A stretch of 64,000 bases of DNA from Massilia sp. BJB1822 (GCF_013369485.1 NZ_JABWEB010000011.1:1-64000); one strand, 5' to 3'; counted from the first letter of the stretch, positions 46,363 through 54,883 are shown. The notes: a model not told the origin generated them from the sequence alone. Numbers and translations: made by a program.

Positions 46363-46428
46363 TGGCTTGCGCCTCCTTCTTATGTTGATGGAGAGAAGAC
46401 ACCCTTCCCTCCTTACCTTGCAGCCCCT

Positions 46429-47070
46429 TTAGGCTGCAGCCGCGATCTCCGCCTTCATCCGCGAAATACCTGCGGGAGAGAGGATCTCAGCTAAGGGAAG
46501 CGCCCCAAGCTGTGGCGCTGGAATAAGATCCTTATACGGGGTCAGTTCGTTCCGGTAGTTGTCGCAGAGGTAGTCCAGTTCGCGAAGCACGACGCGACGG
46601 CAATTCGTCTGCACGGACATAGCCTGCGCGAGACGGTCACCACAATCGACAAGTACGCCGAGTGCATTTTTCTCTGCCCAAGTCGACACCGCGTGTTCGT
46701 AGGCGTGCAGGTAGGTACTCGCAGCAGCCGAAATCTCGATATGCACCCCTGGGACCTGCTTATTCACAATTGCGACCAGCTCATCGAACTGATCAACAAG
46801 ATCATCAGCAGTCCGGCGCGCCGCCAGCGCCTCTCTTACCTCGTCCGACATACTCCCCATGGTTGTCAGCATGGCTGCCGCCAGCCGTTCTTTGGCGGCG
46901 CCCATGATATCTATCTGCGCCCGCTTAGACTGCTCCAGCTCATCAAGTTTCCTTTTCATTTCGGCGTAGGTCGGCTCGACCTCAACATACGCCTGGCTTG
47001 CACGCTCAAGGGTGTCCATGGACATTTCGTGAGCTTTCTTCGCCGCTTCAAATTTCTCTTGCAAGTTCAT
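46429..47070 (-). CDS. Coiled-coil protein of unknown function
   Basis: A 213-aa, mostly alpha-helical protein with an N-terminal coiled coil (about 1-75; KFEAAKKAHEMSMDTLERAS, then YAEMKRKLDELEQSKR) and a helical remainder. GGAG lies 6 bases before the ATG. There is no signal peptide or membrane segment. It sits beside the Ogr/Delta gene, where P4 carries psu and sid (capsid decoration and size determination). A similar capsid-related role is only a positional guess; no sequence match is claimed. Confidence 0.7.
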   Translation of the reverse strand: MNLQEKFEAAKKAHEMSMDTLERASQAYVEVEPTYAEMKRKLDELEQSKRAQIDIMGAAKERLAAAMLTTMGSMSDEVREALAARRTADDLVDQFDELVAIVNKQVPGVHIEISAAASTYLHAYEHAVSTWAEKNALGVLVDCGDRLAQAMSVQTNCRRVVLRELDYLCDNYRNELTPYKDLIPAPQLGALPLAEILSPAGISRMKAEIAAAA

Positions 47071-47215
47071 CGCTTACTCCAATTTTGTCGCCGCACCGCC
47101 CTTGACTGGGCTGCGGTCTGGTTCAAATAAACAGCCAGGGCAAATTCTTGCGTCCGGCTACCTGCCCCTCGCCCTCTTCACTGCTCTGAAGTCTTTACAT
47201 TCCTCCTCCCGTAAT

Positions 47216-47403
47216 GTGTTCGGCGTGTTCGCGGTGTTCTCTCATGAAAATTCAATGACTTGCGCAGGAACACGAATTTGTCTTGTGGTGTCCCAGGTGT
47301 TCTGACACACCTGGGAACACCTACGAACACCTGTCCATGAATTCACTTCCATATGCAAGCGATTGAATAAGAAAGAAAACACACTAGGAACACTAAGGAA
47401 CAC
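47216..47403. repeat. Iteron cluster, candidate replication origin
   Basis: GTGTTC or its complement GAACAC occurs nine times: at 47216, 47225, 47234 (9-base tandem), 47268, 47297, 47315, 47325 (10 apart), 47388 and 47398 (10 apart). The 374-base gap 47071-47444 has no gene. It directly follows the primase-helicase gene. P4 alpha protein binds GGTGAACAG iterons at its origin, so a matching role is likely. Confidence 0.6.
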
Positions 47404-47444
47404 CTATTATTAGTACGCGTACTCACTTCAATGATCCACCCGCA

Positions 47445-50141
47445 TTACGTGCAGACCTCAAGCTTCGCCGGATCGATTACATAGAGGCGCGTGCGGCGGC
47501 CATCTGGAGTGGCGAGCGGCACAGAATTCTTACCGTTGGCCTTTCTTGCGATAGCCCCTGCTGCATCCAATGACGCCAGGGCACGGTTCAGGTCATATCC
47601 CTTGATCGCCTCCTTCATGCCGGCAGCTGTGAAGAGATAAAGGCGCCTTCCTGCTTCGGTCTTCCAGTAGCCCGCGCGATCACGAATTGGCAGCTGCGTC
47701 ACAGCCAATGCGGAAATATCCGAGAATCGAGCATCACCGCATCGATCAATGAAGTCCGAAACGGCTTGAAGAATTCCGATATGCTCGGCGCTATGCCCTG
47801 CAGCACCGCGCTGCGACTGCCACTGGCGGAATGCTTGAACCGCTGCCCTGGTTGACTCCCCTGCTACCCAACAAGTAATCCCGAACTCGGTGGCTAGTTC
47901 ACCGGCCAAAGCGGCCACCGCCAGGACTCGCGCCGCACGGCGCTCCTGACCGTCAGGCGCCTCAAACTGCGCCAGCACTTCTACCAGGCGCGTAGATAAA
48001 TCAATGCCCTTCTCGCGCGCCTCGGCAATACTGGCAGCGAAGCGGCGACCAGCATGCCCATAGTTCTTGGTTGCTGCGTCACGAAGGGAGTCCGAAAGCC
48101 GCGCACCAGAGTCCATGCCGCACAGACTGTCGAACAACCCGTAGCTCCCCGAAACCGGCAGGTCTAGAATGCGGAGCCCTTGCCCTGCCTTGGATTCAAT
48201 ACCGCCAGACGCAATACGAGCCGCGATAGTCGTTTCCCCGGTCGAGAGAACAAACACGCGCCATTGCGCCGCCGTGCGCGCCTCACCGTGCTTATTTGCC
48301 CGGCTCTTGCCAGTTCCGTTTGCAAGCGCATATGCAGCTTCATACAAATCACGCGGCGCACACTCCCCGATTTCGTCTAGCGCGAGAAGCGTGTCCGTGT
48401 GCATTGCCCCCGCCCCTTCAAGTCCATTTGCTGTAGCACGCCACTGCCGACGAAACGAGTGCCCGCCCCAGACAGAGATTCCGGCCACCAGGGCTGTTGT
48501 CTTCCCGGTACTGGAGTCGCCGTAAATGTGCAAGCCGGCGCCGTCAATACAGAGTGGCGAGAGAAGCACACCAGCAAATGCTGACGAAATAGCGAGCATG
48601 ACCATTGGATTGCCATTGCCGACAGCCGCGACGCCTTGCTTCCAGCCCTCCAAAGTGCCGGCCTTGCCGTATGGCGCTGTCCTACCAGCCGCCTGAAACC
48701 AAACGTCGTCATCACCGATTACTTCATCGGGCAATACGAAGGCGCCATAGTTCCAGCCAGTCGTCGTAGCTGCACGCATGTGGCGCTTTGGATGCTGGCT
48801 GGCGATATAGCGCAGCACTTCCCGCTTCTTGTGCTGAGAAATTTCAACACCTCCGGCAAGCAATATGCCCAGAGCATCGGCGCCATCGCTTGCTAACATT
48901 TCAGCCGGCATTGCCCACTTTTTCCAAACGCCGCGGCGCGACACATAACGAAGCAGAAAGCCATATTTGTCATCTTCGCGGTCCGACGTTGTCGCATCAA
49001 CGAACAACGGCGAACAGATCCATTCATCAACTTGCACCGGCTCCTGCTCGTCGCGCTGCTTGAAGTTGTGATGCCACACACCAGGCTTACGCTTTAAGCC
49101 ATCCACAACCTGCCAGTCGGAATACACGCGCCAGCATGGGCGCTCTTCCAGGGCTGGCCATGCCGCAGGCAACGATTCGTCAATCAGGTCTTTTACGGCG
49201 TCCAAGCCATCACGCGCCTGCAGGTCATTCAGATCCATGCCGCGCGGTGGAACAACCACTACACCATTACAGACGCGGGCGGCCTCCGTTGCTGCCTTAA
49301 CACCGGGGTTGCTACCATCGGGCTTTGCGTCGTTATCAGCTGCCAGAACTATGACTGCATTGGGGTGTTTAGTTTTTACTGCCAAGGCAACGGAGCGTAA
49401 GTTGCCGGCATCAAAAGCCACATACGTGCAATAACCTGTAGCTTCAAAAGCAGAGGCGCCGGTAGCGTACCCCTCAGTAATCACGACAATTTTTGCGTCA
49501 CCGCCAATGATGTGGAAGGAACCTGACTTTATCCCGGCTGGCAGGAATCGCTTTTCTCCATCAGCGGACACAAACTCCAACGAAGTAAGAGCGCCATCGG
49601 CGTTATGCAGTGGGATGAGTATGGCGCCGTCGCAAGACATACCGTTGACGGCAAACTCCCCAGCAAAGACTTTTAGCCCATGCGCTTTGACGCCCTTTTT
49701 CCGCAGGTAGGCATGTGCGTCCACCGCCGAAGAAGCACCGCTCCAAATCGCCTGCGCTCTATTAGCAGCTTGAGCCGATCTGGCTTCGCTTTCGCGCCTA
49801 GCCACTTCGGCCCGCTCCTTATGCGCAGCGATTCGCTGCGAAACCAACGCCAGATCTGATGCCGGCGCCCCGACGGGTTCATATCCGTAGCGCTTCGCGA
49901 ATTCGATCAGAGTGCCAATACGGATATCGGTAATCTTGTCGAATGAGCGCCACTTGCTGCGGACCTCCGATTCACAATAGCAGTCCGCTTGACTGCTCCA
50001 GCTATCGAAGAGCGAAAATCCATCCTCGCCCAGCTCACTTTTCAAAGCTGCGCCAACGCGCCACCAGTCTTCGTATGCGATGTCTGAAGGGATGGTCGAC
50101 AAAGCATCCGAAATGCGCTGGTGGTCGAGCAAGGCGTTCAT
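47445..50141 (-). CDS. Satellite primase-helicase (PriCT_2/Toprim/DUF927)
   Basis: An 898-aa replication protein. The N-terminal PriCT_2-like segment reads ALSTIPSDIAYEDWWRVGAAL. A Toprim-type primase part has VVITEGYATGASAFEA and VLAADNDAKPDG (about 220-290). The DUF927 helicase-like domain has Walker A YGDSSTGKTTA near residue 545 and Walker B LLALDEIGEC. It is equivalent in role to P4 alpha. It overlaps the upstream 103-aa gene by four bases and ends beside the iteron cluster. Confidence 0.9.
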   Translation of the reverse strand: MNALLDHQRISDALSTIPSDIAYEDWWRVGAALKSELGEDGFSLFDSWSSQADCYCESEVRSKWRSFDKITDIRIGTLIEFAKRYGYEPVGAPASDLALVSQRIAAHKERAEVARRESEARSAQAANRAQAIWSGASSAVDAHAYLRKKGVKAHGLKVFAGEFAVNGMSCDGAILIPLHNADGALTSLEFVSADGEKRFLPAGIKSGSFHIIGGDAKIVVITEGYATGASAFEATGYCTYVAFDAGNLRSVALAVKTKHPNAVIVLAADNDAKPDGSNPGVKAATEAARVCNGVVVVPPRGMDLNDLQARDGLDAVKDLIDESLPAAWPALEERPCWRVYSDWQVVDGLKRKPGVWHHNFKQRDEQEPVQVDEWICSPLFVDATTSDREDDKYGFLLRYVSRRGVWKKWAMPAEMLASDGADALGILLAGGVEISQHKKREVLRYIASQHPKRHMRAATTTGWNYGAFVLPDEVIGDDDVWFQAAGRTAPYGKAGTLEGWKQGVAAVGNGNPMVMLAISSAFAGVLLSPLCIDGAGLHIYGDSSTGKTTALVAGISVWGGHSFRRQWRATANGLEGAGAMHTDTLLALDEIGECAPRDLYEAAYALANGTGKSRANKHGEARTAAQWRVFVLSTGETTIAARIASGGIESKAGQGLRILDLPVSGSYGLFDSLCGMDSGARLSDSLRDAATKNYGHAGRRFAASIAEAREKGIDLSTRLVEVLAQFEAPDGQERRAARVLAVAALAGELATEFGITCWVAGESTRAAVQAFRQWQSQRGAAGHSAEHIGILQAVSDFIDRCGDARFSDISALAVTQLPIRDRAGYWKTEAGRRLYLFTAAGMKEAIKGYDLNRALASLDAAGAIARKANGKNSVPLATPDGRRTRLYVIDPAKLEVCT

Positions 50142-50449
50142 TGAGCCACCTCACGCATTTGGTTCCGCAGCACTTCAATCTGAGCAGAGGCATTTGCCAA
50201 GGCATCGACCGAGTTCTCGATATGCGCCATAAGATGCACTAGAATTGCACCAACCTGCTTTGCTGGCATGGTCACGGTCATGTTGGCATCGCCAAGGTGC
50301 ATTACAAGGTCAGCGAATGCAGTGGACAGCAGCTGAACCGTGCCAAGGTCTTGCTCCGCAACGGCAATGTGGCCGGAGATATGCTGCAGCTCTTGGCCAG
50401 CTTCGTTAAGTTGCGCCATCAAGCGGCTGGACTGTGCGCGCATGTTCAT
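50138..50449 (-). CDS. Small helical protein upstream of primase
   Basis: A 103-aa alpha-helical protein (LMAQLNEAGQELQHISGHI; HIENSVDALANASAQIEVL) with no Cys or catalytic motif. Four-base overlaps at both ends (with the frame upstream and the primase downstream) put it firmly in the alpA-to-primase operon. The function is unknown; a replication accessory or regulator is possible. Confidence 0.7.
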   Translation of the reverse strand: MNMRAQSSRLMAQLNEAGQELQHISGHIAVAEQDLGTVQLLSTAFADLVMHLGDANMTVTMPAKQVGAILVHLMAHIENSVDALANASAQIEVLRNQMREVAQ

Positions 50450-50889
50450 CGCACACCTCGCTGCAAGGCATTGGAAAATTCAAAAAACGAAAACTGCTCA
50501 GGTTGAGCAACGCTCTGGCGCATAGACAGGCCTCCTTGGACGGGTTGAAGAACCCGCGTCCCCACTCTCAAATGGGGGGGGCGGGCAAATGGCAAGGTTG
50601 AGAGACCGGCGTCCAAGGGAACCGGCGTGCGCGAGCGCACCCCTACCAAAGCCCGCCCATAGGAAACGGCGCGCAGAGGAATACAGACGAAAAAAAACCG
50701 CTTGGTTGCGGCTGTCCGCCCTGGAACTTTCCGGCTCTCACCCCGGACCACCTCTTTTTCGGTGATGCGTCGAGTATATACGTGCCCTTCGCTTGGCGCA
50801 ACGACGCCTCGCTGCAGCAGCTCCAATGCTTCGGCCGAAGTTGCGTTTGCGCCGGCGCGAGCCGCCGCAGAAAAATCGAAATTGATCAT
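50446..50889 (-). CDS. Icd-like/Ash-like leader protein over the RNA element
   Basis: A 147-aa frame starting MINFDFSAAARAGANATSAE; the ATG at 50889 is 7 bases after the alpA stop. The N-terminal half looks protein-like. The C-terminal part (VPLDAGLSTLPFARPP, RVLQPVQGGLSMRQSV, FSFFEFSNALQRGV) resembles satellite proteins annotated as host cell division inhibitor Icd-like, whose sequence is shaped by an embedded structured RNA. Its stop overlaps the next start by four bases. The cell-division link is from annotation custom, not shown here. Confidence 0.5.
   Translation of the reverse strand: MINFDFSAAARAGANATSAEALELLQRGVVAPSEGHVYTRRITEKEVVRGESRKVPGRTAATKRFFFVCIPLRAVSYGRALVGVRSRTPVPLDAGLSTLPFARPPHLRVGTRVLQPVQGGLSMRQSVAQPEQFSFFEFSNALQRGVR
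50534..50618 (-). ncRNA. C4/CI-like structured immunity RNA
   Basis: On the minus strand a closing 9-bp helix CCTTGGACG / CGTCCAAGG encloses two hairpins: CCGGTCTCTCAACC and a stronger CGGGTTCTTCAACCCG, with a C-rich middle. This matches the build of C4 antisense RNA of P1/P7 and the CI RNA of P4, which are processed from the leader of the replication operon and silence it. It lies in the same position here, about 390 bases upstream of the primase start. Confidence 0.55.
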
Positions 50890-50896
50890 TGCAAGC

Positions 50897-51145
50897 TCAC
50901 ACTTTCGCTGCATTCAATGACCAGGCGGCTGGCACTTCGTTCGTCCACTGAGCCTTTACCCATTCGCGGACGTCCTCTACTCGCCAGACGCAAATACGCG
51001 CCGACAGTCGAATGGGTTGAGGGAACGTCCCAGCCTTGCAGCGGCGCCAAAGCGTAGTCGAAGAAAACGACGCGATGTGAAGCACCTGCGGCTGACGAAT
51101 GAAGCCGGTTTCGGGCAATGAACTAATGTGCTGGTTTTCAGTCAT
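50897..51145 (-). CDS. AlpA-family transcriptional regulator
   Basis: An 82-aa phage-type AlpA regulator: GFIRQPQVLHIASFSSTTLWRRCKAG forms the winged helix-turn-helix, followed by FPQPIRLSARICVWRVEDVREWV. The ATG at 51145 fits the family length; a longer frame runs upstream with no family features. AlpA proteins activate integrase/excisionase or replication genes in satellites. It is first in the alpA-to-primase operon. Confidence 0.9.
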   Translation of the reverse strand: MTENQHISSLPETGFIRQPQVLHIASFSSTTLWRRCKAGTFPQPIRLSARICVWRVEDVREWVKAQWTNEVPAAWSLNAAKV

Positions 51146-51731
51146 GGACTTTTCTCTCCTATGAAACGGTATGCAACGACCTGAATTGCATCGATGGAGC
51201 GCATCTTGAACCGTGTTTTTCAGGAAGACAAAGGGGGGGATAGGGAAAACGCCGTGGATTGAGGCGAAAGTACAAGTTCGGCCAAAGTTCAGCAAATTTC
51301 CATCAAGACACGTCAATTTCCATCAGGCGAGAAAAATCTTCCATGAACACACCCCGAATTTCCACGAGTGTGCCCCTCCAATCCATGATATTTCCAAACG
51401 GCAACTAAAAATGTTACGAACTGTTACAGTTTTCTCATTCTATTTAGCCTCCAGGCCATGTTGACTCGCGGACGCTCTAGAGTGCCTCGCCATAAGTTTG
51501 AGCCTGGCTTTCGGAGGCCCCTCCCGCCTGCGGGCCGAAATGAAGTCGAAGGTTTTGATGCGCCGCCGCCCCCAACAAAAAACCCGCAAAACTGCGGTGT
51601 TTCGGGCACTTCCACCCGCCAAAAATTGATGCGTTTTGATGCACGCACAGGGGTTTTGCGCACAATGTGCGTATTGCCTGGTAGACGGTACGGAACTACA
51701 GTTCCAACAGCAAATCACTCAAGCCAACTGA
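51146..51731. promoter_or_regulatory. Divergent control region with repeats
   Basis: A 586-base gap between alpA (minus) and the HTH-ParA gene (plus). It contains AATTTCCATCA twice (51295 and 51315, 20 apart), a variant AATTTCCACGA at 51357 and ATTTCCA again near 51389. Closer to the right-hand gene are dyads CGCACA-A-TGTGCG (51659-51671) and GGAACT-AC-AGTTCC (51692-51705). No ORF with convincing coding character is seen. It is likely the main regulatory switch of the element. Confidence 0.5.
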
Positions 51732-52736
51732 ATGGAAATCTCGCCCAAAGATTTAAAGAGGCTGAGGTTGTCATGCGGGCTAACCGCCCAAACGGCAGCT
51801 AACGCCGCACGCGTAGCACTACGCACCTGGCAGGCCTATGAAGCGGAGTCGCGCCGGTCCTTTCGCCCAATCCCAGCCGGGCGCCTGGAGCTCTTTTGCA
51901 CTAAACATAGCTTGCCATACCCACCAACCCGCCAAGATGGAACAATGCCAAAGCAAACTGCTCACATAATTACCTTGCTATCCGGAACCGGTGGCAGCGG
52001 AAAAACTTCAATTTCCTTGGAAATCGGGCGCGTCTTGGCGCTTGAAGGTAAGAGGACGATGATTATTACAAATGGCGCGGGCTTCGTGCCGGAGCGATTT
52101 ACATTCGAGAATCCGACCATTCTGTCCGAAATGAATGTGCAATTGCACCCATCCGAAACCAGCGAACTCCGCGAAGAGCTTATCCGAAAAAAAGTGCTGG
52201 ATGCTGCCGGCCATCTGCTGGTTTCCGGCATTGACTACTTCATCGCTGCCGGAGAACTACACCGACTTAAAAACAAAGAGACCTCGGAAGCCCAACTAGA
52301 GCGCCTGGCTAGTGACTTCGATGTCATCATTCTGGACGATGCCGTCGAGTTGGAGACTGCGCTTGCTTTAAGCAACCTGATCGTCGTTATTTTCGACGCG
52401 CAGCATTGGGCCGCCTATCTGTCTGCCAGGGCCAGGTATGGCGAGACCTTGGAAAAAAATTGGGAACCTACTGGGCTCCCTAAGATTAGGTCGCTACTGG
52501 TGAACGTTGATGACGAAGACGAAGGAGGCTGGGGCATCCACAATCGCCTGGCAGATTTTGGTCTCCCAGCATTTCATACAGTTTTGACTTGCGCGCATCG
52601 ACATGCACGCACAAAAGTCGGTCACGCCTTTGCTCCGAATGAGAAATATCACCTCTTACTAGATGCTGCCCCCGACTCGATCTCGGCGTTTGAGTATCGA
52701 TCTTTGGCGCGTGAAGTAATGCTGGCACTGACTTAA
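51732..52736 (+). CDS. HTH-ParA-like P-loop ATPase fusion
   Basis: A 334-aa protein. Residues 1-62 look like an XRE-type helix-turn-helix (LKRLRLSCGLTAQTAANAA). From about 78 a ParA/MinD-like ATPase begins: ITLLSGTGGSGKTSISLEIG has the GG-x-GKT of a deviant Walker A but Thr instead of the usual signature Lys. DVIILDDAVELETA is a Walker B-like segment. A second Met at residue 72 could give an ATPase-only form. It may maintain the excised replicon or regulate the divergent region. It is the only plus-strand gene in its part of the element. Confidence 0.7.
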   Translation: MEISPKDLKRLRLSCGLTAQTAANAARVALRTWQAYEAESRRSFRPIPAGRLELFCTKHSLPYPPTRQDGTMPKQTAHIITLLSGTGGSGKTSISLEIGRVLALEGKRTMIITNGAGFVPERFTFENPTILSEMNVQLHPSETSELREELIRKKVLDAAGHLLVSGIDYFIAAGELHRLKNKETSEAQLERLASDFDVIILDDAVELETALALSNLIVVIFDAQHWAAYLSARARYGETLEKNWEPTGLPKIRSLLVNVDDEDEGGWGIHNRLADFGLPAFHTVLTCAHRHARTKVGHAFAPNEKYHLLLDAAPDSISAFEYRSLAREVMLALT

Positions 52737-52760
52737 GTCGTCGGGCCCACAAAGGAAAGG

Positions 52761-52788
52761 AAAAAGGGACGGCGGACCGTCCCCTTTT
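52761..52788. terminator. Terminator after the HTH-ParA gene
   Basis: AAAAGGGACGG, CGGA, CCGTCCCCTTTT: a 7-bp GC stem extended by A/T pairs, about 25 bases after the stop. It can also end the cargo operon on the other strand. Confidence 0.8.
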
Positions 52789-52826
52789 AGGTTTACGTAC
52801 TATTCCCTCTTGAAACTTCTCGGCAT

Positions 52827-52916
52827 CTAAGAACGCTTCACAGGAGGCACCTCCGTCTTTACCGATCTTGTGGGCGGCGGTGGTGGCGGTGGTGGTGGCG
52901 CAGGTTTATTTGCCAT
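52827..52916 (-). CDS. 29-aa polyproline micro-ORF
   Basis: ATG at 52916, TAG ending at 52827, reading MANKPAP, a run of nine Pro in all, then TRSVKTEVPPVKRS. The ATG overlaps the end of the membrane-protein gene by 11 bases. It closely repeats the tail of that protein (MTTKPSP, polyPro, TRFVRDDRP), so it is a duplicated module. Translation is unproven. Confidence 0.45.
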   Translation of the reverse strand: MANKPAPPPPPPPPPTRSVKTEVPPVKRS

Positions 52917-53616
52917 TGTTTTTCGGTGCCGGTGGTGGAGTCGAAGGACGATCATCGCGCACAAACCGTGTTGGCGGTGGTGGCGGTGGTGGTGGTGGCG
53001 GTGACGGCTTAGTTGTCATAGTGATTCCTTTCAAGGGCGCGGCAGAAACAATGCTAACTTCTGTCGGTTTGCTGCGAACAGATTTATCCAATGAACCAAA
53101 AAAATAGCAGGCAAATGTAAGGGATGTAAACCCTATCGCCCACAAAAAGTACTTAATTGTGAGGTGAAACTTGAACGCCCTGTCGGCATTTATAGCGGCG
53201 TTGTTTGAGGCGCACTCGATGTACTTGGTTTGAACGGTTTCGTTGAATGCATCATCGATGAGCTTTTCTCTTGTCGATTCGGGTTCACCTTGAAACGTCA
53301 GCACGCAACTATCATGATAGTCCTTCCATTCCGTTGAGAAGGAAGTCATCTGGTATTCATGGCCCCACGCCGATTGCACACAAAAGTAACCACTCAGCAA
53401 GATAAATGCAGTCGTCAAGAAAAGCGCAGCAACGAAAGCATACACCCACCAGCTCGTCAGATCGCGATCCAGGTTTTGGATCATGAAGCCAAGAGCACCG
53501 ATTGTGGAAATCAGAAGTGCTAATGGAATCTGTAAGCGAGTGGTCATCTGTTCGCGGGCCTCTAGCTCGTGGAAATAAAGTTTCTCAAAGAACTCGAACC
53601 TGTCTTGTTGACTCAT
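52906..53616 (-). CDS. Three-helix membrane protein with polyproline tail
   Basis: A 236-aa unknown protein. Residues 1-28 are charged and helical (FEFFEKLYFHELEAREQ), membrane segments lie at about 29-46, 56-80 and 148-172, and the tail (about 200-236) is MTTKPSP, ten Pro, TRFVRDDRPSTPPPAP. An in-frame Met at residue 200 (53019) has a good AAAGGA site 7 bases upstream, so the tail may also be made alone. The overall layout recalls membrane effectors of defence systems such as SLATT proteins, but no family match is claimed. Confidence 0.65.
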   Translation of the reverse strand: MSQQDRFEFFEKLYFHELEAREQMTTRLQIPLALLISTIGALGFMIQNLDRDLTSWWVYAFVAALFLTTAFILLSGYFCVQSAWGHEYQMTSFSTEWKDYHDSCVLTFQGEPESTREKLIDDAFNETVQTKYIECASNNAAINADRAFKFHLTIKYFLWAIGFTSLTFACYFFGSLDKSVRSKPTEVSIVSAAPLKGITMTTKPSPPPPPPPPPPTRFVRDDRPSTPPPAPKNNGK

Positions 53617-53821
53617 GGAAAAATCTGCGCAGTTATTTTGTGACGTTACGATAACAAAGAATTCAGCAGGCCAAGTTTGACAGAAGTTAAGAGTATCCGC
53701 GTCAGATAGCTTATAAATCTTACTAGCTCAGACGTAACCCGACAGGTTGCGTCTGGTTGCGGCAGCTTCCAGTCCCAAACGGACAATTTAATCGAACTAA
53801 CTCAGCCGAAGTGAAGCATAG

Positions 53822-54883
53822 TCAGCTTTGGCCATCGGTGGCAAATCCACCGAGTCGGATTCCATGCGTAGCATCATAAAAGCAGCAATCACGATTGTTG
53901 TAAGCCATACGGACAACCAACCTACTTCCGGCGGGAACATCAAGCGCCATACGAATCGCTAAAGCCTCGCGAGTAATGATCCCCTGCCAATAATCCAGCT
54001 CTGAAAAAATCTTATCGCAATTGACCATATCCTCTTGCGAATCTCCGGATGCCATTGTTCCTCCCGCAGGAGGAAGATACACAGTGCCATCACCAACCGT
54101 AATCGGGAAATTGGCATTGTAGTTACGTAGTGACGAGCGCTCGCCAGCGGAGAACACTTCCGGGAGCAAACCACCGTGCTTGGCATCAGCGATAAGCGCG
54201 GGCCAGTTATCATGCAGAATTTGCAGGAGTTGAGTATTGACCCAATCGTTGTGAGGCAGTACTGAAATCATGTAAACGCTGGACTCTGCTATCACGCAGA
54301 ACAATAGTTGATTCGCACCATCCGGACGAAAATGCAAATGATGTATTCCCCACGAGTTGAGCAATCGGTCATTCTTGTCTGAGCGCCCATTGAGAATCGC
54401 GCGGCTGAGGTATGGCTTGAGATCGCCGCCTGCCAGAATGACCGCTACAAGCTTTTCGTAATCCGACCGAAACTCCAAGGGTATAGTAAGTTCGCGAGAT
54501 TCGTGAATGGTTCGGGGCTTAATCGCCGGTATGCGACGGCGCTGCGCATTTAGAAAGCGTATGGTGTTTCTACTTGGCGTACATGAGTCCTCGTACTCAA
54601 GGTCGCAAGCAGGAAGAGCAGTAGATCGCAGGTAACTCACCCAATCACGTTTGAAATCTGCATCGATCTGTTTGGGATCAGAATTGATATTGCTCTCACT
54701 AAGAGCCAGGCTATCTACATTCGGGATGAATAAATCAGAGACACGAAAATAGGGGCCAGTCGTTTGGCTTCGAGCAGCCATCATTCCCATCGCAGCCGCA
54801 GCCGCAAGGGAACCGTTCTTGGAACGAATTACGAACGTCCGGCTGAAACCATTAATTTTCTTAAGGAACTCATCGCTCATCAT
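53822..54883 (-). CDS. Unknown 353-aa cargo protein
   Basis: A soluble protein with no signal peptide apart from an Ala-rich patch (SLAAAAAMGMMAA, about 24-36). A recognisable core is KNDRLLNSWGIHHLHFRPDG followed by QLLFCVIAESSVYMISVLPHNDW, a pattern I associate with unassigned bacterial proteins found on mobile elements. No nuclease, ATPase or protease motif is evident. The lower GC content fits horizontally acquired cargo. Gaps of about 200 bases lie on both sides (53617-53821 and 54884-55099) with nothing that I can recognise. Confidence 0.65.
   Translation of the reverse strand: MMSDEFLKKINGFSRTFVIRSKNGSLAAAAAMGMMAARSQTTGPYFRVSDLFIPNVDSLALSESNINSDPKQIDADFKRDWVSYLRSTALPACDLEYEDSCTPSRNTIRFLNAQRRRIPAIKPRTIHESRELTIPLEFRSDYEKLVAVILAGGDLKPYLSRAILNGRSDKNDRLLNSWGIHHLHFRPDGANQLLFCVIAESSVYMISVLPHNDWVNTQLLQILHDNWPALIADAKHGGLLPEVFSAGERSSLRNYNANFPITVGDGTVYLPPAGGTMASGDSQEDMVNCDKIFSELDYWQGIITREALAIRMALDVPAGSRLVVRMAYNNRDCCFYDATHGIRLGGFATDGQS

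Noticed and set aside
52761..52788. Member of the same palindrome family inside the island
   Set aside because: The stem sequence differs from the GTCCGATTGGGG core; it fits a simple terminator.
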